Shown here: positions 7,098-16,142 of the stretch, one piece after another
Layout: every line of letters begins with the position of its first letter
Position numbering within the stretch: the stretch's first letter is position 1
Origin: Roseburia sp.
Lineage (GTDB): Bacteria; Bacillota; Clostridia; Lachnospirales; Lachnospiraceae
NCBI GenBank assembly: GCA_022771695.1
Contig: JALEKJ010000046.1
Coordinates: 1 to 64,000, forward strand
DNA: 64,000 nt
Reading direction: 5' to 3'
Translations under genes and position numbers: made by a program
The notes under the pieces: generated by a model
The model's input: the letters and a program-made list of their open reading frames with translations, nothing else
The model's database searches: none
Told to the model about the DNA's origin: nothing

Positions 7098-8528
7098 ATG
7101 AGTAAGACATATGAGACTGTCATTGGACTGGAAATCCATGTAGAGTTAGCGACCAAAACAAAAATTTTCTGCTCCTGTTCCACGGAGTTCGGAGGGGTGC
7201 CGAACAGCCATACCTGTCCGGTGTGTACCGGAATGCCGGGCTCACTTCCGGTGCTGAATAAACAGGTAGTGGAATACGCGATGGCGGTAGGGCTTGCGAC
7301 AAACTGCAAGATTACCCAGTATTGCAAATTTGACAGAAAAAATTATTTTTATCCGGATAACCCACAGAACTATCAGATTTCACAGCTGTATCTGCCAATC
7401 TGCAGGGACGGAGGCATTGAGATAGAGACGACTGCCGGGAAAAAGACCATCGGGATTCACGAAATCCATATGGAGGAGGATGCCGGCAAGCTGGTTCATG
7501 ACGAGTGGGAGGACGTGTCCATCGTCGACTACAATCGTTCCGGTGTACCGCTGATTGAGATTGTATCCGAGCCGGATATGCGCTCCGCGGAGGAGGTTAT
7601 CGCCTATCTGGAAAAGTTGCGATTGATTATCCAGTATCTCGGCGCTTCGGATTGTAAATTAAATGAGGGCTCCATGCGTGCGGATGTCAACCTGTCTGTG
7701 CGTGAGGCGGGAGCGGAAGAATTCGGTACCCGTACCGAGATGAAGAACCTGAACTCATTTAAAGCGATTGCCCGGGCGATTGAGGGAGAGCGCGCCCGCC
7801 AGATTGAACTTTTGGAAGAGGGAAAGGCGGTCGTACAGGAGACCAGACGCTGGGATGACAACAAGGAATATTCCTATGCGATGCGTTCCAAGGAGGATGC
7901 GCAGGATTACCGTTATTTCCCGGAGCCGGACCTTGTACCGGTGGCTATCAGTGATGAGTGGATTGCCGAGGTGAAGGCTCGCCAGCCGGAGATGCGCGAA
8001 GAAAAAATGGCGCGCTATCAGAAAGAATTCGGGTTGCCTGCATATGACGCAGAGCTTATCACGGGTGACAAATCTTTTGCTGATTTGTTTGAGGCGACGA
8101 CAGCAATCTGCGGGAAGCCGAAAAAAGTTTCCAACTGGATTATGGTGGAGACCATCCGCCTGTTAAAGGAAAATGAGATGGCGCCGGATGAGATTCGGTT
8201 CTCGCCAATCAATCTAGCAAAGCTTATCAATCTTGCGGATTCCGGTGCGATTACGAACACGGTGGCAAAGGAAGTCTTTGAACTGGTGTTTAAAGAAGAC
8301 ATTGATCCGGACAAATATGTAGAAGAAAAAGGCTTAAAGACCATCAATGATGAGGGAGAACTCCGTGCAGTGGTAGAGCGGGTAATTGCGGAGAATCCGC
8401 AGTCCGTCGAAGACTATCACAACGGAAAGGAAAAGGCAATCGGATTCCTGGTAGGACAGACGATGAAGGCGATGAAGGGAAAAGCGAATCCGGGACTCGT
8501 AAATCAGATATTGAAAGAATTACTGTAG
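7098..8528 (+). CDS. gatB: Asp-tRNA(Asn)/Glu-tRNA(Gln) amidotransferase subunit B
   Basis: Phosphorylates (activates) the mischarged aminoacyl-tRNA and holds its tRNA elbow, receiving ammonia from GatA. The family N-terminus YETVIGLEIHVELATKTKIFC, the zinc-type cysteines CSCSTEFGG and CPVCTGMPG, and the C-terminal YqeY/tail domain ending in ANPGLVNQILKELL are all present in 476 residues. AAGGAG precedes the ATG. Last gene of the T-box operon; a promoter for the next gene lies across its stop. Confidence 0.97.
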   Translation: MSKTYETVIGLEIHVELATKTKIFCSCSTEFGGVPNSHTCPVCTGMPGSLPVLNKQVVEYAMAVGLATNCKITQYCKFDRKNYFYPDNPQNYQISQLYLPICRDGGIEIETTAGKKTIGIHEIHMEEDAGKLVHDEWEDVSIVDYNRSGVPLIEIVSEPDMRSAEEVIAYLEKLRLIIQYLGASDCKLNEGSMRADVNLSVREAGAEEFGTRTEMKNLNSFKAIARAIEGERARQIELLEEGKAVVQETRRWDDNKEYSYAMRSKEDAQDYRYFPEPDLVPVAISDEWIAEVKARQPEMREEKMARYQKEFGLPAYDAELITGDKSFADLFEATTAICGKPKKVSNWIMVETIRLLKENEMAPDEIRFSPINLAKLINLADSGAITNTVAKEVFELVFKEDIDPDKYVEEKGLKTINDEGELRAVVERVIAENPQSVEDYHNGKEKAIGFLVGQTMKAMKGKANPGLVNQILKELL

Positions 8529-8538
8529 CTGTTATAAT
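8511..8538 (+). promoter_or_regulatory. Promoter of the HD-domain gene
   Basis: TTGAAA, 16-nt spacer, TATAAT, overlapping the 3' end of gatB. Confidence 0.55.
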
Positions 8539-8561
8539 CAAAGAGAAAACAGCAAGGGAAA

Positions 8562-9065
8562 GTGAGTGCCGGGAAGATGGAAGTTAAGCTGAGCAAAGAA
8601 GACGAAAATGAATTCAGGCAGATTCTTACGGAAGTCTGCAGGAATTCCAGATTACTTCAATCGAGCCATCATATACAGCACGGTACGACCAGTGTATTTC
8701 GCCACAGCGTAGCGGTTGCTTACGTCAGCTTCTGGATTGCCCGCCGCATGCAGTTTCAGGTGGAAGGGCAGACATTAATCCGCGGTGCATTGATGCATGA
8801 CTATTTTCTCTATGACTGGCACAAGAAGGATGCTTCCCATAAATGGCATGGGATTTACCATGCAGAGAAAGCATTAAAAAATGCCATGGAAGATTTTGAG
8901 TTAAATAAGATAGAGAAGGATATGATACGGCGTCATATGTTTCCGCTAAACATCAGACCACCCAGATATCGTGAGTCGTGGATACTTTGTCTGGCAGATA
9001 AGATTTGCTCCGGCGGAGAGACTGTGGAGGGAATTTTGCAAAGACTTGGCGGGGAATCCGTTTAA
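8562..9065 (+). CDS. HD-domain protein (putative phosphohydrolase)
   Basis: A metal-dependent HD fold: His in VFRHSVAVAYVSFWIA, the HD pair in GALMHDYFLYDWH, and a later Asp in LCLADKICSG. A small stand-alone HD protein of about 167 residues, most likely cytoplasmic, acting on a phosphoester or nucleotide that cannot be identified. The start is uncertain: the GTG at 8562 has AAGGGA just upstream; an in-frame ATG lies five codons on. It has its own promoter. A MITE-like element follows directly. Confidence 0.78.
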   Translation: MSAGKMEVKLSKEDENEFRQILTEVCRNSRLLQSSHHIQHGTTSVFRHSVAVAYVSFWIARRMQFQVEGQTLIRGALMHDYFLYDWHKKDASHKWHGIYHAEKALKNAMEDFELNKIEKDMIRRHMFPLNIRPPRYRESWILCLADKICSGGETVEGILQRLGGESV

Positions 9066-9070
9066 ACAAA

Positions 9071-9238
9071 GGTACTGTCGCACTAAGTGATATTTCAGAT
9101 GGGCATAATTTATATTATCAAAACATGGATTGAACCACATTTTCGTGAAATTATGTTTTTATCGAAAATGTGATGTAGTATGTCTTCTTATAATATAAAT
9201 TATGCACATCTGGAATAATTCTTAGCGCGACAGTATCC
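9071..9238. mobile_element. MITE-like element with ~48-bp imperfect terminal inverted repeats
   Basis: The left end GGTACTGTCGCACTAAG and the right end (reverse complement GGATACTGTCGCGCTAAG) continue as inverted repeats through CAGATG-GCATAATTTATATTAT, about 48 bp each with scattered mismatches. The centre has its own hairpin (CACATTTTCG ... CGAAAATGTG, 9136-9172). There is no coding capacity and no clear target-site duplication. The ends resemble those of insertion sequences, but I cannot assign a family. Confidence 0.7.
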
Positions 9239-9246
9239 TCACTTTT

Positions 9247-9304
9247 ACGGTAACTTAGCCTTCCGCCAGAGTTCCACGGGAACTTAGCCTTCGGCTAAGT
9301 TCCC
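9247..9304. repeat. 29-bp-period duplication and hairpin over the ABC gene stop codon
   Basis: ACGG-T/G-AACTTAGCCTTC occurs at 9247 and again 29 bp later. The second copy extends into a 12-bp perfect hairpin (GGGAACTTAGCC-ttc-GGCTAAGTTCCC, 9278-9304) that contains the ABC transporter stop codon. No U-tract follows on either strand, so it may stabilise the mRNA 3' end rather than terminate. Confidence 0.6.
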
Positions 9305-11215
9305 GGTATATAGCTGATAATACTTTCCGCGTTCTGCAATCAACTGGTCATGGTTGCCGCGTTCAATGACGCGTCCTTGCTCTAATACGATGATGCAGTC
9401 GCTGTTTTTGACAGTGGAAAGTCTGTGGGCGATGACGAAGGTGGTTCGCCCTGCCATCAGCTTATCCATACCGTCCTGTACGATTTTTTCGGTCCGGGTA
9501 TCAATGGAGCTGGTTGCTTCATCGAGAATGAGCACCGGAGGATCTGCGATGGCGGCTCGTGCGATTGCAAGTAGCTGGCGCTGTCCTTGACTTAAATTTG
9601 CACCGTCGCCGGTCAGCATCGTATTGTAACCGTCCGGAAGCTGCTGGATAAAGGTGTCCGCGTTGGCGAGCTTTGCGGCAGCCATGACTTCTTCGTCTGT
9701 GGCATCCAGTTTGCCGTAGCGGATATTCTCCATAACGGTAGCAGTGAACAGGTGCGTATCCTGCAATACGATGCCGAGGGAATGACGTAGATCATCTTTC
9801 TTAATCTTGTTGATGTTGATGCCGTCATAGCGAATCTTACCGTCCTGAATATCGTAAAAGCGATTGATGAGATTGGTGATGGTCGTCTTTCCGGCACCGG
9901 TACTTCCGACGAACGCGATTTTCTGTCCCGGAGTAGCGTAGAGGTCTACGTTGTGCAGGACTGTCTTTTTCGGTATATAACCGAAGTCTACGTCATCGAA
10001 TACTACGTCACCCTTTAACTCCACATAATCAACACTGCCGTCTGCCTGATGCGTGTGCTTCCATGCCCAAAGTCCGGTGCGTTCGGCGGTCTCCACAATC
10101 TGTCCGTTTTCTTTTTTTGCACGGACAAGTGTGACGTAGCCGTCATCCGTCTCAGGTTCCTCGTCAAGCAGAGCGAAGATACGCTCGGAACCGGCAAGTG
10201 CCATGACGATGTTATTAATCTGCATAGAAAGCTGGTTGATTGGCATAGAAAAGCTTTTGTTAAAGGTAAGGAAGCTGGCAAGGCCACCCAAGGTAAAACC
10301 GCCAATACCGTTTAGGGCGAGTGCACCGCCTATAATAGCACAAAAGACATAGCTTAAGTTTCCGAGCTGGGCATTAATCGGTCCCAATATATTACTGAAT
10401 TTATTGGCATTGTCGGCACTGTGGAAGAGTGCGTCATTTAGTTCGTTGAACGTTTCGATGCTTTCGTCCTCATGGGTGAATACCTTGACGACCTTCTGCC
10501 CATTGATCATTTCCTCGATATAACCGTTCACCGCAGCGAGGTCCTTCTGTTGTGCAACAAAATATTTTGCGCTCAACCCACCTGCTTTTTTCGCCGCAAA
10601 CACAGTCGCGCCGACCATGACAAGTGTCAGAAGCGTCAACGGTATGTTGAGCATCAGCATGCTAAAAAAGACGCTGACAATCGTGATAATACTGTTCAAA
10701 AATTGCGGAATGCTTTGACTGATCATCATACGCAGGGTATCCGTATCATTTGTATAGGTTGACATGATATCACCGTGGGAGTGCGAGTCGAAATACCGGA
10801 TAGGAAGCTCTTCCATGTGTGTGAACATGTCGTCCCTTAAGTTGCGTAAAGTTCCCTGTGTCACATTTACCATAATTCTCGTATTAGCGTAAGCTGCTAT
10901 TGCGCCAATCAGGTAAAACAGCGCCACACGCGCAATCGCATGGGCAAGATTGGAAAAATCAGGGTTTGCCTGCTGCATTAACGGAAGGATATATTCGTCA
11001 ATCAAGGTCTGCATGAACAGGGTACCCTGTACACTGGCAAGAACCGTAATGAAAATGCATATCACAACGATTACACAATGCACGGCATAATTTTTCAGAA
11101 TATAGCGAAGCAGGCGCATAAAAAGTTTTCCCGGATTTTTCAGTTTAGGACGGGGACCTCTCGGACCTCTTCCCGGACCCTGTATCGGTTTTGTATTTTG
11201 TTTTTCTCCCGGCAT
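9284..11215 (-). CDS. Heterodimeric ABC exporter, catalytic half-transporter
   Basis: Membrane exporter half with an N-terminal six-helix transmembrane domain (about residues 30-330) and a C-terminal ATPase domain: Walker A GSTGAGKTT, signature LSQGQRQ, Walker B VLILDEATSSID with the catalytic Glu intact, and H-loop AHRLS. The first 30 residues are Pro/Gly/Arg-rich (QGPGRGPRGPRPK), a cytoplasmic extension. At 643 residues it is typical of the LmrCD/BmrCD/TM287-288 group. Its start overlaps the stop of the partner gene upstream (shared base 11215). Substrate is probably a drug or lipid; the MarR neighbour suggests induction by a toxic compound. Confidence 0.93.
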   Translation of the reverse strand: MPGEKQNTKPIQGPGRGPRGPRPKLKNPGKLFMRLLRYILKNYAVHCVIVVICIFITVLASVQGTLFMQTLIDEYILPLMQQANPDFSNLAHAIARVALFYLIGAIAAYANTRIMVNVTQGTLRNLRDDMFTHMEELPIRYFDSHSHGDIMSTYTNDTDTLRMMISQSIPQFLNSIITIVSVFFSMLMLNIPLTLLTLVMVGATVFAAKKAGGLSAKYFVAQQKDLAAVNGYIEEMINGQKVVKVFTHEDESIETFNELNDALFHSADNANKFSNILGPINAQLGNLSYVFCAIIGGALALNGIGGFTLGGLASFLTFNKSFSMPINQLSMQINNIVMALAGSERIFALLDEEPETDDGYVTLVRAKKENGQIVETAERTGLWAWKHTHQADGSVDYVELKGDVVFDDVDFGYIPKKTVLHNVDLYATPGQKIAFVGSTGAGKTTITNLINRFYDIQDGKIRYDGININKIKKDDLRHSLGIVLQDTHLFTATVMENIRYGKLDATDEEVMAAAKLANADTFIQQLPDGYNTMLTGDGANLSQGQRQLLAIARAAIADPPVLILDEATSSIDTRTEKIVQDGMDKLMAGRTTFVIAHRLSTVKNSDCIIVLEQGRVIERGNHDQLIAERGKYYQLYTGNLAEG

Positions 11216-12963
11216 TAAGCGGCACCTCCTTCGTCGAAATCACCGCTGCCGCTGGTCTGGGACTCATAGACATCCCGGTAGATTTCGTTAGATTTTAATA
11301 ATTCTTCGTGAGTTCCGAAAGCATCCAGTACGCCATTGTTTAATACGATGATGCGGTCGGCATTCTGAACGGAGGAAATTCGTTGGGCAATGATAAGCTT
11401 TGTCGTATTTGGGATTTCCTCTGCAAAAGCTTTGCGGATTTTGGCATCCGTGGCAGTATCTACAGCACTTGTGCTGTCATCTAAGATAAGAATCTTAGGC
11501 TTCTTTAAGAGAGCTCGGGCAATGCAAAGACGCTGCTTCTGCCCGCCGGATACGTTGGTTCCGCCCTGTTCGATATAGGTGTGATAGCCATCCGGGAAAC
11601 GCTCGATAAACTCATCTGCACAGGCAAGTCTGCAGGCACGCCTGCATTCCTCATCGGTGGCATTTTTGTCACCCCAACGCAGGTTCTCATATATTGTGCC
11701 TGAGAAAAGGACGTTGTTCTGTAACACCACAGATACCTCATTTCGCAGCGTGTCAAGGTCATAGGAGCGGACATCCTTTCCGCCTACGCAGACCGCACCT
11801 TCTGACACATCATAGAGACGGCTGATCAGATTGACGAGAGAAGACTTTGAACTTCCGATTCCACCAATGATACCGATGGTTTCCCCGGATTTAATGGAGA
11901 GCGTGATATTGTCGAGAACCGGTTTGGCAGAGGTTTCATTGTAGCGAAAGGTTACATGGTCAAAGGAAATGCTTCCATCTGCCACTTCATAAATCGGCTC
12001 ATTTGGATTTGTAATATCGCTGGTTTCATTTAACACCTCGCAGATACGCTCGGCACTGGTGACACTCATGGTTAACATGACAAACACCATGGAAAGCATC
12101 ATCAGACTCATCATGATATTCATGCAATAAGTAAGAAGGCTCATCAATTCACCGGTTGTTAAGTCTCCCACGACAATCATTTTGGCACCTGTCCAACTGA
12201 TGGCGATAATACAACTGTAAACAGTAAGCTGCATGACCGGATTATTGAAGGCAAGGATACTTTCTGCCTTTAAGAACATGCGGTAAATATTTTGACTCGC
12301 CGTGGTGAATTTCTTTTTCTCGTAATCCTCCCGCACATATGCTTTCACGACGCGGATGGCAGAGACATTTTCCTGCACGGAAGCATTTAGATCATCGTAC
12401 TTAGGAAATGCCTTGGTAAAGTACCCATGGGCTTTTATGGTAATAATGGCAAGGATTGCACCAAGGACAATTATGGCAACCAGATAGATGCTTGCCAGCT
12501 TCGGGCTGATAAAAAATGCCATACACATCGCACAGATTAAGCTGATTGGAGCGCGCACGCACATGCGCAGTATCATCTGATAAGCATTCTGCAGGTTTGT
12601 CACATCCGTGGTAAGCCTTGTGACGAGACCGGCGGTGCTGAATTTATCAATGTTGGAAAAAGAAAAGGTCTGGATGTTTTCATACATCGCTTTTCTTAAG
12701 TTGCGTGCAAAGCCTGTCGAGGCGCGTGCGCCGTATTTTCCACCCATTACACCGGCAAAGAGCGAGAAACAGGCGGCGACGACCATAAAGATTCCTATCT
12801 TATAAATATGGTTAAGGTTGCCGGCTTCCACACCGTTATCAATGATGGATGCCATCATAAGCGGAATGATAGTTTCCATGATTACTTCAAGAATCATGAA
12901 AACCGGAGTGAGCAGAGAATCCTTTTTGAATTCCTTTACTTGTGCTCCAAGAGTTTTTAACAT
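11215..12963 (-). CDS. Heterodimeric ABC exporter, degenerate-site half-transporter
   Basis: Partner of the preceding half-transporter; six-helix exporter domain followed by an ATPase domain (582 residues). Signature VSGGQKQR and Q-loop are normal. Walker B is ILILDDSTSAVD, with Asp in place of the catalytic Glu, the hallmark of the non-hydrolytic site in heterodimeric exporters. Walker A reads GGIGSSKSS, where the Gly before Lys is replaced by Ser, which is uncommon. First gene of the operon; ATG preceded by AAAGGATG. Expression is probably repressed by the divergent MarR protein through the operator at 13002-13021. Confidence 0.93.
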   Translation of the reverse strand: MLKTLGAQVKEFKKDSLLTPVFMILEVIMETIIPLMMASIIDNGVEAGNLNHIYKIGIFMVVAACFSLFAGVMGGKYGARASTGFARNLRKAMYENIQTFSFSNIDKFSTAGLVTRLTTDVTNLQNAYQMILRMCVRAPISLICAMCMAFFISPKLASIYLVAIIVLGAILAIITIKAHGYFTKAFPKYDDLNASVQENVSAIRVVKAYVREDYEKKKFTTASQNIYRMFLKAESILAFNNPVMQLTVYSCIIAISWTGAKMIVVGDLTTGELMSLLTYCMNIMMSLMMLSMVFVMLTMSVTSAERICEVLNETSDITNPNEPIYEVADGSISFDHVTFRYNETSAKPVLDNITLSIKSGETIGIIGGIGSSKSSLVNLISRLYDVSEGAVCVGGKDVRSYDLDTLRNEVSVVLQNNVLFSGTIYENLRWGDKNATDEECRRACRLACADEFIERFPDGYHTYIEQGGTNVSGGQKQRLCIARALLKKPKILILDDSTSAVDTATDAKIRKAFAEEIPNTTKLIIAQRISSVQNADRIIVLNNGVLDAFGTHEELLKSNEIYRDVYESQTSGSGDFDEGGAA

Positions 12964-13001
12964 AGTATCACATCCTTTATGAAATATTTTGTTGAAAATT
13001 A

Positions 13002-13021
13002 ATTGTTAGTGTGCTAACAAT
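13002..13021. promoter_or_regulatory. MarR operator candidate
   Basis: Perfect inverted repeat ATTGTTAG-TGTG-CTAACAAT lying just downstream of the -10 box of the ABC operon promoter, where a bound MarR dimer would block transcription. Confidence 0.75.
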
Positions 13022-13024
13022 ATA

Positions 13025-13053
13025 GTTATACGATAATAAAAATTGTATGTCAA
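13025..13053 (-). promoter_or_regulatory. Promoter of the ABC exporter operon
   Basis: On the minus strand TTGACA, 17-nt spacer, TATAAC. The operator palindrome follows within 4 bp of the -10. Confidence 0.8.
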
Positions 13054-13119
13054 TCATTTTATTTTTGGAACAAGAAAGTATATAATAGAAATATAACAGT
13101 TCTGCAAAGGATGGATGAG

Positions 13120-13611
13120 ATGAGACGCAAGGATACCGTTGGATATAAAATCAGACTGATTCACAATCAGATTCATAAACAAATGGAGGCTAAACGCAGC
13201 GAGAACGAGAGTGAACTCGCGCTTACCGGCATGCAGCGTTGGACGATAGGATTTTTAAAAGAGCACGAAGAACAGACAATCTATCAACGTGACCTTGAGA
13301 CAGAATTTAAAGTGTCGCGTGCGACGGCTTCTAACATGCTCTCGGTGATGGAGCGAAAAGGATTGATCGAACGACGTCCGGTGGAGCATGATGCCAGACT
13401 AAAGCAGTTGGTCTTAACAGAGCGAGGTCGGGCGATTATGGAACGTGCCAACAGGGATGTCAGGCAGATGGAAGCGTCTTTGCTGGCGGGATTGTCGGAG
13501 GAGGAGATTCAGAATCTGAAAGAAACTTTAGATAAACTTTTGATGAATCTTGGGGTGGCTGCGAATGAAGGCACTAGATGTAGTAGTCCTGACTTGGAAA
13601 ACCACAGGTAA
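13120..13611 (+). CDS. MarR-family transcriptional regulator
   Basis: Dimeric winged-helix repressor. The helix-turn-helix is QRDLETEFKVSRATASNMLSVMERKGLIER, followed by the wing with DARLKQLVLTERG, as in MarR proteins. It is divergent from the ABC exporter pair, and a perfect palindrome lies in the shared promoter region, so it almost certainly controls that operon and probably itself. ATG 13120 is chosen because AAAGGA is 8 nt upstream; the ATG at 13111 abuts that site. A terminator follows. Confidence 0.92.
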   Translation: MRRKDTVGYKIRLIHNQIHKQMEAKRSENESELALTGMQRWTIGFLKEHEEQTIYQRDLETEFKVSRATASNMLSVMERKGLIERRPVEHDARLKQLVLTERGRAIMERANRDVRQMEASLLAGLSEEEIQNLKETLDKLLMNLGVAANEGTRCSSPDLENHR

Positions 13612-13652
13612 AAAATGACAAAGAAATGGTAATAAATTTGGACATATTGGAT

Positions 13653-13697
13653 AGAGACAGCGTATTTACTGGGTTTTGCGCGCTGTCTCTTTTTTTG
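13653..13697 (+). terminator. Rho-independent terminator after the marR-type gene
   Basis: AGAGACAGCG pairs with CGCTGTCTCT, followed by seven T. Confidence 0.88.
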
Positions 13698-13713
13698 ATT
13701 GTTAAAAAATAAA

Positions 13714-13760
13714 CCACAGAATATAGGAAAACACATTGACAAAGCCACAAGATGTTGTAT
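13714..13760. promoter_or_regulatory. Possible pair of NrdR boxes upstream of nrdD
   Basis: CCACAGAATATAGGAA (13714) and CCACAAGATGTTGTAT (13745) resemble the NrdR consensus (ACACWATATATWGTGT-like) and are 31 bp apart, about three helical turns, the usual NrdR arrangement. The second overlaps the -10 of the promoter. Confidence 0.45.
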
Positions 13761-13763
13761 AAT
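13736..13763 (+). promoter_or_regulatory. nrdD promoter
   Basis: TTGACA, 16-nt spacer, TATAAT, about 100 bp before the nrdD start. Confidence 0.8.
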
Positions 13764-13861
13764 CATTCTTGTAGCGAACAAACGCAGAATGCAGATGCAG
13801 ACATAATGCGGGATGCAATGCATTTTGTGTGTACATAATTTCCAAAAAGGGGTTCTATTTT

Positions 13862-16048
13862 ATGAAAATTATCAAAAGAAGCGGAAGCGAAGATATCTTT
13901 GATTTAAAAAAAATCGAGGCTGCTATTCGTAAAGCGAACGAGAGCGTAATTGATTACGAAAAATTAAGTGAGGAGAAGATTCAGACGATTCTTTCCAATG
14001 TGGAAAAGGCATGTGAGAATATGAAGCGTTCTCCAAGCGTGGAGGAGATTCAGGATATGGTGGAGAACCAGATCATGAGTCAGCGTGCGTTTAATGTTGC
14101 GCGTAATTATATTACATATCGTTATAAAAGGGAGCTTGTTCGTAAGTCAAACTCTACTGATGAGCAGATTTTAAGCTTATTAGAGTGCAACAACGAAGAG
14201 GTAAAGCAGGAGAACTCCAATAAGAACCCGACTGTAAACAGCGTTCAGCGTGACTATATGGCAGGTGAGGTCAGCAAGGATATCACCAGAAGATTCCTTT
14301 TACCACCTGATATTGTAGAGGCGCATGAGAAGGGAATCATTCATTTCCATGATGCGGACTATTTTGCACAGCATATGCACAACTGCTGTCTGGTAAATTT
14401 GGAGGATATGCTCCAGAACGGAACGGTTATCAGTGAGACGATGATTGACCCGCCAAAGAGCTTTTCTACTGCATGTAACATTGCAACACAGGCAATCGCG
14501 CAGATCGCAAGTTCCCAGTATGGCGGACAGAGTATCTCGCTTTCTCATTTGGCACCGTTTGTACAGGTCAGCCGTGAGAAGTTCCGTAAACAGGTGCGTA
14601 ATGAGTTGGAGGCTGCCGGAGTCGAGCCTACGGAGGAGAAGGTCAATAAGATTGCAGAACTCCGTGTAAAAGAAGAAATCAACCGTGGTGTACAGATGAT
14701 TCAGTATCAGGTCATTACACTGATGACAACGAACGGACAGGCACCATTCATCACAGTATTTATGTATCTGAACGAAGTGCCGGAAGGACAGCTTCGTGAT
14801 GACCTTGCGGCTGTGATTGAGGAGATGCTGCATCAGCGTATTCTGGGTGTTAAGAACGAGCAGGGCGTTTACATTACACCTGCGTTCCCGAAGCTGATTT
14901 ATGTATTGGAAGAGGATAATATCCGTGAGGGCACCAAGTATTGGTATCTGACCAAGCTTGCCGCTGAGTGTACGGCAAAGAGAATGGTTCCGGATTATAT
15001 TTCCGAGAAGATTATGAAGAAACTCAAACAGGATAACTGCTATACCTGTATGGGATGCCGTTCCTTCCTTACGGTAGATAGAACAAAAGAAAATTACGCA
15101 AACGCGAATAACTACGTGCCGGGCAAGAAATACTATGGAAGATTCAACCAGGGTGTTGTAACCTTGAATCTGGTGGATGTTGCATGTTCTTCCGGTGCAA
15201 ATGAAGATAAGTTCTGGGAGCTTATGGATGAGCGCTTGGAACTCTGCTATCGGGCATTGATGGCAAGACATAATCGTTTGAAGGGTACACCGTCCGATGT
15301 GGCACCAATCCTTTGGCAGAACGGTGCGCTGGCGCGCCTGAAAAAGGGAGAAAAGATTGATAAGCTGCTTTATGACGGTTATTCCACGATTTCGCTTGGA
15401 TATGCAGGGCTTTGTGAGTGTACCAGATACATGAAGGGAGTTTCTCATACGGATCCGGAAGGAACAGAGTTTGCACTCAGAGTGATGCGTCGTTTGAACG
15501 ATGCCTGCGCAGAGTGGAAAGAAAAGCATAACATTGACTTTAGTTTATACGGAACTCCATTGGAGTCCACTACATATAAGTTCGCAAAGTGTCTCCAGAA
15601 ACGTTTTGGAATCATTCCGGGTGTAACAGATAAGAATTACATCACAAACAGCTATCATGTACATGTCACAGAGCAGATGAATGCATTTGATAAGCTGAAA
15701 TTCGAGTCACAGTTCCAGGAATTGTCGCCGGGTGGGGCAATCAGTTATGTTGAGGTCCCGAACATGCAGAACAATCTGGATGCGGTTCTCTCCGTGATGC
15801 AGTACATCTATGAAAATATTATGTATGCAGAACTGAACACAAAGAGCGACTACTGTATGGAATGTGGTTATTCCGGAGAGATTCAGATTGTGGACGAAGA
15901 CGGAAAGCTGGTTTGGGAGTGTCCGAACTGTGGCAATCGCGACCAGACAAAGATGAGCGTTGCAAGAAGAACCTGTGGTTATATCGGAACTCAGTATTGG
16001 AATCAGGGAAGAACCCAAGAAATCAAAGAGCGCGTGCTGCACTTATAA
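13862..16048 (+). CDS. nrdD: Anaerobic (class III) ribonucleoside-triphosphate reductase
   Basis: Makes dNTPs from NTPs with a glycyl radical, in oxygen-free conditions. An N-terminal ATP-cone allosteric domain (MKIIKRSGSEDIFDLKKIEAAI, about 1-90) precedes the barrel. The C-terminus carries a zinc site (CMECGYSG ... CPNCGN) and the glycyl-radical motif RRTCGYIG with Gly near residue 706. Full length at 728 residues. ATG 13862 is chosen over the track start 13829 because AAGGGG is correctly spaced and the ATP-cone begins there. nrdG follows after a short gap containing a hairpin. Confidence 0.96.
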   Translation: MKIIKRSGSEDIFDLKKIEAAIRKANESVIDYEKLSEEKIQTILSNVEKACENMKRSPSVEEIQDMVENQIMSQRAFNVARNYITYRYKRELVRKSNSTDEQILSLLECNNEEVKQENSNKNPTVNSVQRDYMAGEVSKDITRRFLLPPDIVEAHEKGIIHFHDADYFAQHMHNCCLVNLEDMLQNGTVISETMIDPPKSFSTACNIATQAIAQIASSQYGGQSISLSHLAPFVQVSREKFRKQVRNELEAAGVEPTEEKVNKIAELRVKEEINRGVQMIQYQVITLMTTNGQAPFITVFMYLNEVPEGQLRDDLAAVIEEMLHQRILGVKNEQGVYITPAFPKLIYVLEEDNIREGTKYWYLTKLAAECTAKRMVPDYISEKIMKKLKQDNCYTCMGCRSFLTVDRTKENYANANNYVPGKKYYGRFNQGVVTLNLVDVACSSGANEDKFWELMDERLELCYRALMARHNRLKGTPSDVAPILWQNGALARLKKGEKIDKLLYDGYSTISLGYAGLCECTRYMKGVSHTDPEGTEFALRVMRRLNDACAEWKEKHNIDFSLYGTPLESTTYKFAKCLQKRFGIIPGVTDKNYITNSYHVHVTEQMNAFDKLKFESQFQELSPGGAISYVEVPNMQNNLDAVLSVMQYIYENIMYAELNTKSDYCMECGYSGEIQIVDEDGKLVWECPNCGNRDQTKMSVARRTCGYIGTQYWNQGRTQEIKERVLHL

Positions 16049-16068
16049 TTTTTTCAAGAAAAGAGAGA

Positions 16069-16105
16069 AGAGGGGAACTGGTGCTGGGCATCGGTTCCCC
16101 TCTTT
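16069..16105 (+). terminator. Hairpin between nrdD and nrdG, possible attenuator
   Basis: AGAGGGGAAC pairs perfectly with GTTCCCCTCT; only three T follow, so it is perhaps a partial terminator or an mRNA-stabilising stem. Confidence 0.45.
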
Positions 16106-16142
16106 GAGGTGGCAGAGGCGGTAAAAAAGAAAGGAATGCGGC

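Noticed and set aside
9278-9304. Hairpin over the ABC gene stop as a rho-independent terminator
   Set aside because: The stem is perfect, but no T-run follows on either strand, so I list it only as a repeat/hairpin.
14300-15529. 409-codon ORF antisense to nrdD
   Set aside because: It lies fully inside nrdD on the other strand, has no ribosome site and its protein is Cys/His/Leu-rich like a codon shadow.
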